The notes beneath the pieces were generated by a model. That model did not search any database and had not been told where the DNA came from. It was given only the letters and a program-made list of their open reading frames with translations. From NCBI GenBank assembly GCA_016212515.1, contig JACRFZ010000020.1, positions 1 through 64,000 of the forward strand: a stretch of DNA of 64,000 nt, written 5' to 3'. The first letter of the stretch is position 1. Each line of letters opens with the position of its first letter. Position numbers and translations under genes: made by a program. Shown piece by piece: positions 26,031-35,007 of this stretch. Source of the stretch: Candidatus Melainabacteria bacterium. Its GTDB lineage: Bacteria; Cyanobacteriota; Vampirovibrionia; Obscuribacterales; Obscuribacteraceae.

Positions 26031-26816
26031 TCAGTCCTTCTTTTCTTCAGGCTTATCTTCGGGCTTCGCTTCAGGCTTCACTTCCGATTTAGCTTCCTCT
26101 TTGGCCGGAGCCGCATCAGCTTTAGGGGCCTCTTCCTTAGGAGCGTCCGCTTTTGCAGCATCGGCTTTAGGAGCTTCAGCCTTGGGGGCTTCCGCTTTAG
26201 CAGCGTCAGTTTTGGGAGCTTCTGCTTTTGCCTCTTCCGCCTTGGGAGCGGCTGCAGGAGCCGCGGTGGCTGCTGCGGCAGCAGGGGCCGCCGGCTTGGC
26301 GGCCGCGGGAGCAGCAGCTTTAGCCGGTTTAGGCTTGGGCAGAGGCATTTCCTTCTTCTCAAAATAGAAGGCCGACTCGTCTTGACTGAGAGTCAACTTT
26401 TTCAAATCGTAAATGAGGGCTTCGCGGGAATACTCGGACAACTCAAAGTCGTTGGTATTGATGATGCAATAGGTCGGACAAACTTCCGTGCAAAGTCCGC
26501 AAAACATACAAAGACCGTGGTCGATACGGAAATCGATAAGTTCAAGTTTGCCGGTCTCAGCACTCTTGGCGGAAGTGATTTCAATACACTTGTCCGGGCA
26601 AACACGCTCGCACTGACGGCAGGAGATACATAAGTGATCGCCGGTCTCAGGATTAACCGTAAGCGCCAGGCGCCCGCGGAAGTGAGTGGTGATAGCCGGC
26701 ACGATCTGCGGATATTCCTTGGTAATTGGCTCCTTGAAGGAGTGGCCAAAAACCGTAGACAGACCGCGTCTGACCTGGTTCAAACCGCTAAAAGCTCTAG
26801 CCAATAAATTAGCCAT
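26031..26816 (-). CDS. nuoI: Complex I ferredoxin-type subunit NuoI with long Ala/Lys/Pro tail
   Basis: 261 residues. The first 160 are a normal NuoI with two [4Fe-4S] signatures, CISCRQCERVCPDKC and CMFCGLCTEVCPTYC, which carry electrons from the peripheral arm toward quinone. The remaining 100 residues are low complexity, built of Ala, Lys, Pro, Glu and Asp with recurring KAEAPK/KADAPK units; such a tail is not part of the standard subunit. The start overlaps the end of nuoH by 8 bases, indicating coupled translation. Confidence 0.93.
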   Translation of the reverse strand: MANLLARAFSGLNQVRRGLSTVFGHSFKEPITKEYPQIVPAITTHFRGRLALTVNPETGDHLCISCRQCERVCPDKCIEITSAKSAETGKLELIDFRIDHGLCMFCGLCTEVCPTYCIINTNDFELSEYSREALIYDLKKLTLSQDESAFYFEKKEMPLPKPKPAKAAAPAAAKPAAPAAAAATAAPAAAPKAEEAKAEAPKTDAAKAEAPKAEAPKADAAKADAPKEEAPKADAAPAKEEAKSEVKPEAKPEDKPEEKKD

Positions 26817-28182
26817 GGCAGATTACCAACCCCCTTGCGAATACCACGACGATAAAGACGATTAGCGAAAGCGGAATCAAGCGCTTCCAACCGAAATCCA
26901 TGAGCTGGTCGATACGGAATCGTGGCAGAGTGCCGCGGATGAGAATCGCGAAAAATACCAGCGAATAGACTTTCAGGATAACCCAGAGTGTGGAGAAGAG
27001 CGTCTCAGGGTTGACCAGATGCAGAGTTTGAACCAGGAAGGAATCATTGAGTAAGGCAACTGCCTGCTTCAGCGGTGCAATGCTGTCGAGAATCCAGACT
27101 GGTATAGGATTGTCGCCGCCACCCAGGAACATGACCGTAGCGATGCTGGAGACGACAAAGAGGTTGGTGAATTCAGCCAGGAAGAATATGGCGAATTTGA
27201 TGCCGCTATATTCGGTGTTATAGCCGGAAACCAACTCCGATTCAGCTTCTGGCAAATCGAACGGGATGCGGTTGATCTCAGCGCAAGCACCAGTCAAATA
27301 CAACCAGAAGGCGATAATGGTTGAAATGATGAGAGCGCCCACTGCCAGGTATGAAAGACCGGAGAAGGGATAGCAGGTGGCAAGAATGTTGCCCACAGGC
27401 TGCCCGGTCACTGTACCGGCTAGAAACTTATCGATACCGCTGAGAGCACCGCCGCCAAGGATATTCCAATTGAGAATACCGCCGGCCTGCTGCTGGGTGA
27501 TTTTGACAAGATCGAGGGTGCCGGCCAGCACACAGATGGTAATAATGGACAGCACCAGCGGGATCTCGTAACTGATAGCCTGGGCAGCGCTTCTCAAGCC
27601 GCCGACCAGAGAATACTTGTTGTTGGAAGACCAACCGGCCATCACCAGTGCCACCACAGGGATGGAAGCGGCAGCCAATACATAAAAGATACCGGTGGGC
27701 AGATTGAGAACCTGGAAGAGTGCGTGATTATTGGTGACGGCAGCCAGAAGCGGCACGGCGCCAAAGATGGAGGGAGCAAAGAAAACAATGGGCGCCAGGG
27801 TGAACATGAAGGCATCGGCACCGGTGGGAGTAATGTCTTCCTTGAAGAGCAATTTGACCGCATCGGCGGCAGTTTGCAAATAACCGTCCGGTCCGACGAT
27901 GTTTGGTCCTTTGCGGACGGTGAAAAGAGCCAGGGCACGTCTTTCAATCAAAACCATGAACATGGCGTTGATGGGGATGAAGACCAGAATGGAGAGGACC
28001 GGAGTGATGAAGCAAAGAATCTCATTGATTAGTAGCGCCTTTTCTCCCAGGCTGTTGGAGAGAATCATCGGCAAAAGAATTCCCACTGCCCAGGTAACCA
28101 TCCACACCGCCACAAAAACGATGGTCAGCCAGACTATGCTGAGGAGGGTCAATTTTCCGATTTCGTTGCCGTTTGAAATCAT
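26809..28182 (-). CDS. nuoH: Complex I membrane subunit NuoH
   Basis: 457 residues, longer than the usual 325-370, with extra hydrophobic sequence at the N-terminus and a long C-terminal part. Family motifs: LIERRALALFTVRKGPNIVGPDG, FKEDITP, GWSSNNKYSLVGGLRSAAQAISYEIPL, and NRIPFDLPEAESELVSGYNTEYSGIKFAIFFLAEF (each phrase quoted here in parts of the conserved quinone-chamber loops). NuoH forms most of the quinone tunnel and couples it to proton pumping. ATG at 28182; the gap to nuoD is 72 bases. Confidence 0.92.
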   Translation of the reverse strand: MISNGNEIGKLTLLSIVWLTIVFVAVWMVTWAVGILLPMILSNSLGEKALLINEILCFITPVLSILVFIPINAMFMVLIERRALALFTVRKGPNIVGPDGYLQTAADAVKLLFKEDITPTGADAFMFTLAPIVFFAPSIFGAVPLLAAVTNNHALFQVLNLPTGIFYVLAAASIPVVALVMAGWSSNNKYSLVGGLRSAAQAISYEIPLVLSIITICVLAGTLDLVKITQQQAGGILNWNILGGGALSGIDKFLAGTVTGQPVGNILATCYPFSGLSYLAVGALIISTIIAFWLYLTGACAEINRIPFDLPEAESELVSGYNTEYSGIKFAIFFLAEFTNLFVVSSIATVMFLGGGDNPIPVWILDSIAPLKQAVALLNDSFLVQTLHLVNPETLFSTLWVILKVYSLVFFAILIRGTLPRFRIDQLMDFGWKRLIPLSLIVFIVVVFARGLVICHG

Positions 28183-28254
28183 TATTTCTCGATTTCCTTC
28201 ACTACTACTACTTATCTTCTTGCTCTCGAACTTCCGTCTTGCGACGACTCAGCC

Positions 28255-29385
28255 TTATCTGTCGACGTCAGGCAAGATGACGTCGATAGAACCAAAGATT
28301 GCCATGATGTCGGCAATGGGACTGTCAACCAACAGTTCCGAAAGAACCGAGAGGTTGCAGAAGGAAGGATTGCGCCAGCGGAAACGGAAGGGCTTTTCAC
28401 CGCCGGTGGAAGTGACATAGCAGCCGAGAATGCCGCGGGGCGACTCAACAGCGGCAAAGCCTTCACCGGCTTTGATACGCATACCGGCCATCTGTTTCTT
28501 GGCCATGATTTCGCCTTCCGGAATCATGTCCAGGCACTGTTTGATAATCTCGTTGGACTGACGCATTTCCAGAATGCGAGCCATATATCTGTCCCAGGTA
28601 TCGCCTTCTTTGTCATAGGTGATGACATCGAACTTGAGTTCAGGGAAGACCGAATAAGGCTTGGTGCGGCGCAAATCCAGCGGTATACCGGAACAGCGAA
28701 TGCAGGGTCCGGTGACGCCGTAGTCTTTGGCCACTGACTGCTTGAGAATACCGACACCTTTGGTGCGCTTTAAGAAGATCGGGTTCTCGGTGACGATGGC
28801 TTCGTATTCATCAATACGCTGCGGAAACTCATCGGTAAATTTCTTGACCCGCTGAAACCAGTCGGCTTTGGGATCTCTTTGTACACCACCGATGCGGATG
28901 TAGTTGAACATCATACGCTGACCGGCAATCTCTTCCAGGAGATCGAGAAGCTTCTCCCTTTCCCGGAAGGGATAGAAGGGGAAGCCGAACATGGCACCAA
29001 GGTCAATAAGGTATGTACCGAGCCAGAGCAGGTGTGAGGTGATGCGGTTCATCTCGGAAACCAGCACCCGCAGGTACTCGGCGCGACGGGGAACGGTGAT
29101 GCCGTCTAGTTGTTCGCAAGACCGGGCCATGGCCCAGGATGTGAACATGCCCGAAAGGTAATCGACCCGATCGATGAGGGCCTGATACTGGAACCAGGTA
29201 CGATTCTGCCCCTGCCATTCCTGGGCGCGATGCAGGTGACCAAGAATGGGCTCAACATGCCGCACCATCTCACCGTCCAGGGTGAGGATGAGGCGAAGTA
29301 CGCCGTGAGTGGCAGGGTGTTGAGGACCCATGTTGATGATCATCTCATCAGTTTTCAGGTCCACATTTTGTAGTTCGGTAGCCAT
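28255..29385 (-). CDS. nuoD: Complex I 49-kDa-type subunit NuoD
   Basis: 376 residues, usual length for a stand-alone NuoD. It lines the quinone site. Motifs: MGPQHPATHGVLRLIL near the N-terminus with the quinone-binding His, EPILGHLHRAQEW, YLSGMFTSWAMARSCEQL, ELNRITSHLLWLG-type helix (EMNRITSHLLWLGTYLIDLGA), and the C-terminal IFGSIDVILPDVDR. Fits cyanobacterial NdhH as well as NuoD; not fused to NuoC. In the operon between nuoC and nuoH. Confidence 0.93.
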   Translation of the reverse strand: MATELQNVDLKTDEMIINMGPQHPATHGVLRLILTLDGEMVRHVEPILGHLHRAQEWQGQNRTWFQYQALIDRVDYLSGMFTSWAMARSCEQLDGITVPRRAEYLRVLVSEMNRITSHLLWLGTYLIDLGAMFGFPFYPFREREKLLDLLEEIAGQRMMFNYIRIGGVQRDPKADWFQRVKKFTDEFPQRIDEYEAIVTENPIFLKRTKGVGILKQSVAKDYGVTGPCIRCSGIPLDLRRTKPYSVFPELKFDVITYDKEGDTWDRYMARILEMRQSNEIIKQCLDMIPEGEIMAKKQMAGMRIKAGEGFAAVESPRGILGCYVTSTGGEKPFRFRWRNPSFCNLSVLSELLVDSPIADIMAIFGSIDVILPDVDR

Positions 29386-29424
29386 CTCGAATGTCCTATT
29401 TATCTCTTCGTCTCTATCTGATCG

Positions 29425-29964
29425 TTAACGGAAGCTGTGGGGATTCTTGTCGTTGAGACCGTCCACCGGTTGCTTGTAGTCGCGCCTAAGCGGATGTCCT
29501 TCCCAATCCCAGGGATTGAGTATGCGCCGCAAATAGGGATGACCGGAATAGCGGATTCCCACCAGATCGTAGGTCTCGCGCTCGTGCCAATTTGCCGCCG
29601 ACCAGAAGTTGGAAATACTTGGAACCATCGGCAGTTTGCCTTCCGGCACATCGGTCTTCTTGATCATTACCTTGATCACCAGTTCATTGGTGTGGGAATA
29701 GGACCAGAGGTGGTAGACGGAATCAAAGGTCTCGTTGTTGTCTACTCCCGATACCGTGATGAGCAAATCGAGCTTCACTTCCTGGCTGTTGCGCAACAGC
29801 TTGAGGGCCGAGGGCAGATGCTCTGCTTGAATGGCAATAGTTTCTATGCCGCAGGAGTCAGCCAACCTGTTGGTGGCAATACCATGCTCTTTCAAAAACT
29901 GCCCGTATTGACCGGGTTCCAGTGGAGCCTCGGGTTGTGCCGGTGGTTTTGCATCGTGTGTCAT
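29425..29964 (-). CDS. nuoC: Complex I 30-kDa-type subunit NuoC
   Basis: 179 residues, in the family range. The core motif YDLVGIRYSGHPYLRRILNPWDWEGHPLRRDYK is present (shown in parts: RETYDLVGIRYSGHPYLRRI and WEGHPLRRDYK). It is an iron-free structural subunit of the Q module. Pro-rich N-terminus (KPPAQPEAPLEPGQYGQF). 47 bases from nuoB, 39 from nuoD. Confidence 0.92.
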   Translation of the reverse strand: MTHDAKPPAQPEAPLEPGQYGQFLKEHGIATNRLADSCGIETIAIQAEHLPSALKLLRNSQEVKLDLLITVSGVDNNETFDSVYHLWSYSHTNELVIKVMIKKTDVPEGKLPMVPSISNFWSAANWHERETYDLVGIRYSGHPYLRRILNPWDWEGHPLRRDYKQPVDGLNDKNPHSFR

Positions 29965-30011
29965 TGAAAGTCTCTACTTCTCTTCGTTTTCTACTGTTTA
30001 CCGGTCTAAGA

Positions 30012-30743
30012 CTAGTCTTTCTTCTCGCTTGCTTCTGCCTGTTTCTCTTCGCTCTTGAGGGCGATGGTGGCGCCACCCGCCAGCACGGCATCGGCTTCTT
30101 GTCTCGCCTCTTCCACGAGATCGTCCACAAGTTTGCCGGTGTCGTAGTCTACGTAGCGCACTGCACGCTGATTGTAAGTACGCTTTTTGCGCTCATGATA
30201 ATTCTCGGTGCGAATCTTCTGTTGCAGTTTGAGCAGGGCATCAAGAATCGCTTCCGGTCTGGGAGGGCAACCAGGCAGATAGACATCTACGGGAATGATT
30301 CGGTCTACGCCCTGCACCACGGAATAGCTGTCGTTGAACATACCGCCGGTAATGGTACAAGCACCCATGGCGATAACATATTTGGGTTCCGGCATCTGCT
30401 CATAAAGAGTAATCAGCGCCGGGGCCATTTTCCTGGTGATGGTGCCGGCAGTAAGAATCATATCGGCCTGCCTGGGGGTGGCGCGGAATACTTCAGAGCC
30501 GAAGCGGGAAATATCGAAAGCCGACATACCTACACACATCATCTCGATGGCACAGCATGAGGTTCCGAAAGTGAGGGGCCAGACGGAATTGGAGCGAGCC
30601 AGGTTGGCTACCGGCGATATGACCGGGCTGAGCAATTCACCCAGAGCGTCAATGGCATGATCCAGAGAAGTCAGGGTGACGGTATCTTTCAACTCGTCGG
30701 GAACGTAGGGAGAACCTACCTTAATTAAGTTGCCTTCACTCAT
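30012..30743 (-). CDS. nuoB: Complex I iron-sulfur subunit NuoB
   Basis: 243 residues. The catalytic core has the N2 cluster ligands: [12 protein letters not shown] (two adjacent Cys), then [11 protein letters not shown] and [18 protein letters not shown]. Longer than the 160-180 of many NuoB proteins because of a charged tail after residue 180 ([20 protein letters not shown], then an Ala/Glu/Lys end), a length also seen in cyanobacterial NdhK. Passes electrons from NuoI to quinone. Confidence 0.93.
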   Translation of the reverse strand: MSEGNLIKVGSPYVPDELKDTVTLTSLDHAIDALGELLSPVISPVANLARSNSVWPLTFGTSCCAIEMMCVGMSAFDISRFGSEVFRATPRQADMILTAGTITRKMAPALITLYEQMPEPKYVIAMGACTITGGMFNDSYSVVQGVDRIIPVDVYLPGCPPRPEAILDALLKLQQKIRTENYHERKKRTYNQRAVRYVDYDTGKLVDDLVEEARQEADAVLAGGATIALKSEEKQAEASEKKD

Positions 30744-30790
30744 AACCTTGTCCTACTCAAATCTAAAACTTCTAACTTGGAAAAACCTTT

Positions 30791-31249
30791 CTACTGCTCC
30801 CACTCGAGCGCTCCCTTCTTCCAGGCATAAGCCAAACCGGCCGTGAGAATGACCAGGAATAAACCAATCTCCATAGGTCCGATCATCTTCAGACCCAGCA
30901 TGGTGCCGGCGTTGGCCGTGGCTACCACACGGTTGAAAGCTTCCGTACCTAATAGAATGCGAGGAATGTTGTCGGTGGCCAGGAGCCAGGGAATGATGAA
31001 TATGACTTCGATATCGAAAAGTATGAACAACAACGCGTAGAGGTAATAGCGGATGTCGAACTGCACCAGCGCCTCTTGCAGAGGCTTCATACCGCACTCA
31101 TAAGGTTGGTTTTTGGTGGGGTTGGGTCTGTGGTAACCCAGGGCCAATTGCAAGACCCAAGCCAGAAGAATCATACCCAGGGCCGGTAGAGCAAAGCCCA
31201 CCACCACAAAGATTACGATTTGAATTAGCTGCAGCGCACTTTGATCCAT
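30791..31249 (-). CDS. nuoA: Complex I membrane subunit NuoA, first gene of the operon
   Basis: 152 residues, three membrane helices. Conserved middle loop: KNQPYECGMKPLQEALVQFDIRYYLYALLFILFDIEVIFIIPW (in parts: YECGMKP and FDIEVIF). ATG at 31249 with AGGAAGG about 12 bases upstream. Genes nuoA-B-C-D-H-I-J-K follow in this order with short gaps; nuoE, F, G and nuoL, M, N are not in the window. Confidence 0.92.
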   Translation of the reverse strand: MDQSALQLIQIVIFVVVGFALPALGMILLAWVLQLALGYHRPNPTKNQPYECGMKPLQEALVQFDIRYYLYALLFILFDIEVIFIIPWLLATDNIPRILLGTEAFNRVVATANAGTMLGLKMIGPMEIGLFLVILTAGLAYAWKKGALEWEQ

Positions 31250-31867
31250 GTTGATCAGAGCCTTCCTCTTAATGTTGACTCTCTCAAATACTTAGAACCA
31301 AGAGCGCTCATCTCTAGCGTTATTGCTTACTATCCAGACCGAATACTGCTTGGAGAATTCCTGTCTTTCTTTCGCTACTAAAATTGGGCTTCCCGATTAC
31401 CACTATTCAAGAGGTTGTCTGTTCTCGACTCTAAAGCATACCAGGCCGGAGACAGGCCGGTGTGACACCTAGATTATAGCCAGGTAAGCACCAATCTCCC
31501 ACCAGTTGTCAAAGCAAGCCGGCAGGCACCTGTGAACGGTAAATCGCCCACTCAGTGAGAAAGTGGTAACCGTTAAAAGGAAACTCACCCGAAATTCTTT
31601 CCCGCTTTGTGCTGCATGGCTTTAAGTTAAGGTGAGCACTCCAGTTCTTTGAAAGCCTGAAAAGATCAAGATAAAACGAGCAACAACCAAGTAAATAAGC
31701 CAATCTCTAGCGATATATCCTGGAAACAATGGTTAACAAAATGAGCGCTCTTTTCTCGCCTCTTGTAGTCTCGACAATAGGAAGGAATGAGGCACAGGAA
31801 TCCCTTGAAAGCAGTAGCAATTACCAACATAGCCAGCACACCCGTCAACACTAGAATTGAAAGTCGC
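31250..31867. promoter_or_regulatory. Divergent intergenic region between nuoA and rnc
   Basis: About 618 bases without a gene I can support. It should contain the nuo operon promoter (minus) and the rnc promoter (plus), but I see no convincing -35/-10 pair or operator. The rnc frame is open upstream to 31787, but the extra 27 residues do not look like RNase III. Confidence 0.4.
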
Positions 31868-32569
31868 ATGAGTGGAAACCAACTGACCCCCAAACGTTTC
31901 AAAGAGCTTGATCAACTTTGCAACAAGCTCGGAGTAACGTGCGGTCGAATGGGTCTGGTCCACGAAGCGCTTACCCACAGTTCCAGCGCCGTGGAAACAC
32001 CGGGAGCAAAAGATAACGAAAGACTGGAATTCTTCGGAGATGCCGTTCTGCGCTTTGTTATAAGCGAATACTTGCTGGAACGCTTTCCCGACTACGATGA
32101 AGGTAAACTGACCGAACTGCGCTCCGTGCTTGTGTCGGACAAAGTACTGGCGGAAATAGCCCAGGAAATCGGTCTCAGTAAATACATCCTTTTGGGTCAG
32201 AAGGTGCAAATGCGCCCTTCCATAATGGCCCAGGCGATGGAAGCCCTGATTGGCGCCATCTATCAGGATCTCGGACTCTTCCACGTACAAACCCTACTGG
32301 TGAGGCTCTTCGGCAACCCCACCACGATTGCCGACCGGGATGAAGTAAAGGACAACTTCAAAGCCCAGTTGCAGGAATTCACCCAGTCCAGGGGCCAAGG
32401 TCTGCCCTGCTACCAGGTTCTGGAAACCGAAGGTCCGCCCCACGATCCGACCTTTAAGGTCTCCGTGGAGATTGCCGGTCAGATCATAGCCAGCGCCAGC
32501 GGCAAGTCGAAGAAAGCCGCCGAGCAGGAAGCAGCCAGACTGGCCTATGAAAAAGTGATCGCCTCCTGA
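31868..32569 (+). CDS. rnc: Ribonuclease III
   Basis: 233 residues from the ATG at 31868. I prefer this to the ATG at 31787 because the family starts about 20-25 residues before the HEALTHSS motif. The catalytic domain has LVHEALTHSS, the signature NERLEFFGDAVLRFVISEYL, and a second acidic cluster in MAQAMEALIGAIYQDLG. The C-terminal dsRNA-binding domain has VKDNFKAQLQEFTQ, PTFKVSVEIAGQ and GKSKKAAEQEAARLAYEKV. Cuts dsRNA in rRNA precursors and mRNA. Confidence 0.94.
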   Translation: MSGNQLTPKRFKELDQLCNKLGVTCGRMGLVHEALTHSSSAVETPGAKDNERLEFFGDAVLRFVISEYLLERFPDYDEGKLTELRSVLVSDKVLAEIAQEIGLSKYILLGQKVQMRPSIMAQAMEALIGAIYQDLGLFHVQTLLVRLFGNPTTIADRDEVKDNFKAQLQEFTQSRGQGLPCYQVLETEGPPHDPTFKVSVEIAGQIIASASGKSKKAAEQEAARLAYEKVIAS

Positions 32570-32603
32570 GAAACGACCACCCTTCATTTATTCAGCAAGC
32601 AAC

Positions 32604-33101
32604 TTACTGCCGCAGGTCATCCAGAGTGGCCGCTTGCGGCTGACCCGGCGCCGGTGCAGTACCGGCGCTAACCGTCTCACTGGGAGCCAGTTCGGAAGGA
32701 TCGATACGACCGGCAGTGGCCTCGGTCTTAGCCGGGCTTGCTTCGGTCTTCTGCGCGCCTTCACCGACGGCAACCGAGGCCAGTTCGGTGGCTTTATTGC
32801 GCAAAATCAAAGCTTCCTTCTCAGCGCGAGCAGCTTTGTACTCCGCCTCGGCGGCACGCAAGTGAGCCTTGGCGGCTTCCAACTGCTGCCTGGCCTGTTC
32901 GGTACGCTTGCGAAGAGCCTCCACCCGCTGATTGGTACGCTCCATTTCAGCAGCGCCAACCGTACTTGTGGTCTCCGCAGGCTTTGCGCCCGAGAATTTC
33001 AAGAGCTCCAGTTGCGGCTTGGCATGAACCTCAGCCGTCGCCAGTCCGGCGCTCAAGCCGATGGCCGAAACGACCAGTGTCAGATGACGTATTTTCCTCA
33101 T
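32604..33101 (-). CDS. Secreted coiled-coil protein
   Basis: 165 residues from the ATG at 33101, chosen over an upstream ATG because GGGGAG lies 8 bases before it and a signal peptide (RKIRHLTLVVSAIGLSAGLATAEVHA) starts there. Residues 55-105 form an Ala/Glu/Lys/Arg-rich coiled coil (ERTNQRVEALRKRTEQARQQ and following). The C-terminal 50 residues are Pro/Ala/Thr-rich. Unknown function; periplasmic or envelope location. It converges with rnc. Confidence 0.65.
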   Translation of the reverse strand: MRKIRHLTLVVSAIGLSAGLATAEVHAKPQLELLKFSGAKPAETTSTVGAAEMERTNQRVEALRKRTEQARQQLEAAKAHLRAAEAEYKAARAEKEALILRNKATELASVAVGEGAQKTEASPAKTEATAGRIDPSELAPSETVSAGTAPAPGQPQAATLDDLRQ

Positions 33102-33465
33102 TTGTAAACTCCCCAACCCGACTTTCGGTGCGAAGCCGGATCTATAAAAACAACCAATGCCGGTACCTTTGTCGGTGCTAATTATAGTCAAGGGTTGCCC
33201 TGCTGGAAACGTCCTACAATCCCTTCAGAATATAGAATTGATGAGCCCTGGAGCCCTCTGGAGCGAACCCGAAAAGAAGCCGAAAACACCTCCGTCGGCC
33301 ATACATTAATACGTCGTTCACACAGACACTCGACCGGCAGTCGCAAATACCCGCGGCATGCCCAAGCAGAAGCAGTACGAGGTCTAACCGGGCAATTGTT
33401 AGCGGAAAATAACCAGCCTTTGCAAGCACAAGTCTAAATGTTCACTTAAACCTCAAACACTTCTC
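33102..33465. other. Intergenic region before the rpsA promoter, nothing identified
   Basis: The stretch between the coiled-coil gene and the rpsA promoter holds no reading frame with a credible start or composition and no clear RNA gene. Confidence 0.4.
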
Positions 33466-33495
33466 TTGAAAGCTGGATATACATTGGTCTATATT
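33466..33495 (+). promoter_or_regulatory. Sigma-70-type promoter for rpsA
   Basis: TTGAAA at 33466-33471 and TATATT at 33490-33495 are separated by 18 bases. A start of transcription would fall near 33502, giving a leader of about 225 bases. Confidence 0.55.
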
Positions 33496-33501
33496 GTGGA
33501 A

Positions 33502-33727
33502 CTCGCCAGTGCGCGACCCCTCTGAAGCGACCTCAAAATCGTTGGTAAGAGTAAGGTTGCGGCCCTGAAAGGCTTGTGCCCCAGGGGTCGTAAACTGATA
33601 AGTCGCGCAAGCAAGGAAACCATCCACGCGTACCCCGCCGGATGGAGATTCTTTCGAAGGCGCCTGTGGCTTGACGGCCCAAACCAAATCTACATGCAAT
33701 TCATGCAAGAGTGGAGAACTACTGACA
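33502..33727 (+). promoter_or_regulatory. Long structured 5' leader of rpsA
   Basis: Two stems are clear: 33514-33521 with 33583-33590 (CGACCCCT/AGGGGTCG, enclosing 61 bases) and 33620-33625 with 33640-33645 (CCATCC/GGATGG). S1 mRNA leaders are autoregulatory targets in some bacteria, so a similar role is possible. A separate small RNA from the same promoter cannot be excluded. Confidence 0.4.
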
Positions 33728-34873
33728 ATGATGCTAGTCGAGCCACCAATTCAAAAGGACAAGGGAGTGACAATTTCAGTGACAGAACAGCAGTTAGAAA
33801 ACGCAAAATCCGAATTCGAGCGTCTTCTTGAAGAATCTTTGAGTTTCAAGTTCGAGCAAGGCGACATCGTGCCGGGTAGCGTGGTGCGTATCGAGAGAGA
33901 CGGTGTACTCGTTGATGTGGGCGGCAAATCGGAAGGTTTCGTGCCCCTCAAAGAAGTCTCAAACATGCCGGTTGACCATATCGAAGACGTTTGTAAGGTC
34001 GGAGAAAGCCTGGAGTTTTACATTCTCAGAGAAGAGAATGAAAACGGACAACTGACACTTTCACTGAAGCGTGTTGCTCAAGCCAGAGGCTGGGTACAGC
34101 TCGAAAACATGAAGCGCAACGATGACACCATCCGCGCCAAAATTTCACAGGTCGTCAAAGGCGGCGTAGTGGTCGATGTCTACGGACTGAGAGGTTTCGT
34201 ACCGGCAAGCCAACTGCGCGTCAAAGGCACCACACCGGAAGAACTGATCGGCATGGAAATCCCCATGAAGATTTTGGAAACCGACACCAAACGCAACAAG
34301 CTCATCCTCAGCCAGAGACTGGCTGTACAGGAAGAGAAAGCTGCCCAGAGAGAAAAAATCCTCTCCACTCTCGAATCCGGTCAAGTTGTTACCGGCGAAG
34401 TGGTCAGAATCGCAGACTTCGGTGCTTTCATCGATCTCGGCGGTCTCGATGGTCTGCTTCCCATCTCGGAAATTTCCTGGGAGCGCGTTTCTCACCCATC
34501 CGACGTTCTCAAAGTTGGTCAGATGGTCACCACCAAGGTCCTCAAAGTGGACCAGGAAAAGGGTCATATCAGCTTGAGCCTCAAGCAGATGCAGCCTGAT
34601 CCGTGGAAAGAAATCGAAGACAAGTTCAATGAAGGTCAAGTGGTCAACGGCACCGTCCGTAAGATCCAGAGCTTCGGCGCTTTCGTCCAGATTTATCCTG
34701 GTGTAGATGCCCTTCTCCCGACCGTAGAAATGTCCGAAACTCCCACCACCAAACCGGAAGAAGTGGTACAGGTTGGACAGCAAGTGAAAGCCATCATCAA
34801 GAAGTTCTCTCCCAAAGAGCACAAAATCTCTTTGAGCCTCAAAGGCATGGATGTAAGCGACTTGCTCGGCTAA
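33728..34873 (+). CDS. rpsA: Ribosomal protein S1 homologue with four S1 domains
   Basis: 381 residues from the ATG at 33728 (GGAG 11 bases upstream); frame-open sequence upstream is not S1-like. S1 domains: about residues 42-112 (GDIVPGSVVRIERDGVLVDV), 128-192 (GGVVVDVYGLRGFVPASQL), 212-282 (GQVVTGEVVRIADFGAFIDL) and 298-368 (GQVVNGTVRKIQSFGAFVQI). The third and fourth are the best matches to the RNA-binding consensus. Binds mRNA at translation initiation. Shorter than the six-domain proteobacterial S1 and nearer the cyanobacterial/Gram-positive form. Confidence 0.9.
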   Translation: MMLVEPPIQKDKGVTISVTEQQLENAKSEFERLLEESLSFKFEQGDIVPGSVVRIERDGVLVDVGGKSEGFVPLKEVSNMPVDHIEDVCKVGESLEFYILREENENGQLTLSLKRVAQARGWVQLENMKRNDDTIRAKISQVVKGGVVVDVYGLRGFVPASQLRVKGTTPEELIGMEIPMKILETDTKRNKLILSQRLAVQEEKAAQREKILSTLESGQVVTGEVVRIADFGAFIDLGGLDGLLPISEISWERVSHPSDVLKVGQMVTTKVLKVDQEKGHISLSLKQMQPDPWKEIEDKFNEGQVVNGTVRKIQSFGAFVQIYPGVDALLPTVEMSETPTTKPEEVVQVGQQVKAIIKKFSPKEHKISLSLKGMDVSDLLG

Positions 34874-34900
34874 ACACAAGCCGGAAATCAGACAACAAAA

Positions 34901-34930
34901 GACCCGTCCTGGCGCAGGACGGGTCTTTTT
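34901..34930 (+). terminator. Intrinsic terminator of rpsA
   Basis: An 11-bp perfect stem (34901-34911 with 34915-34925, GACCCGTCCTG/CAGGACGGGTC), GCG loop, followed by five T. It is 27 bases after the rpsA stop. The A-run before the stem could allow it to work on the other strand too. Confidence 0.93.
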
Positions 34931-35007
34931 CCACTTTCACGTCATTCTCACGGTCACGGAAATAGGATTACAGCCAACTCCCCTTTTCTTGAGATCAACT
35001 TACTATC

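Noticed and set aside
31787-31867. Longer N-terminus for RNase III from the ATG at 31787
   Set aside because: The extra 27 residues do not match the family; the ATG at 31868 gives the normal length.
34145-34879. Minus-strand frame of 244 codons
   Set aside because: Shadow of rpsA, which has four clear S1 domains.
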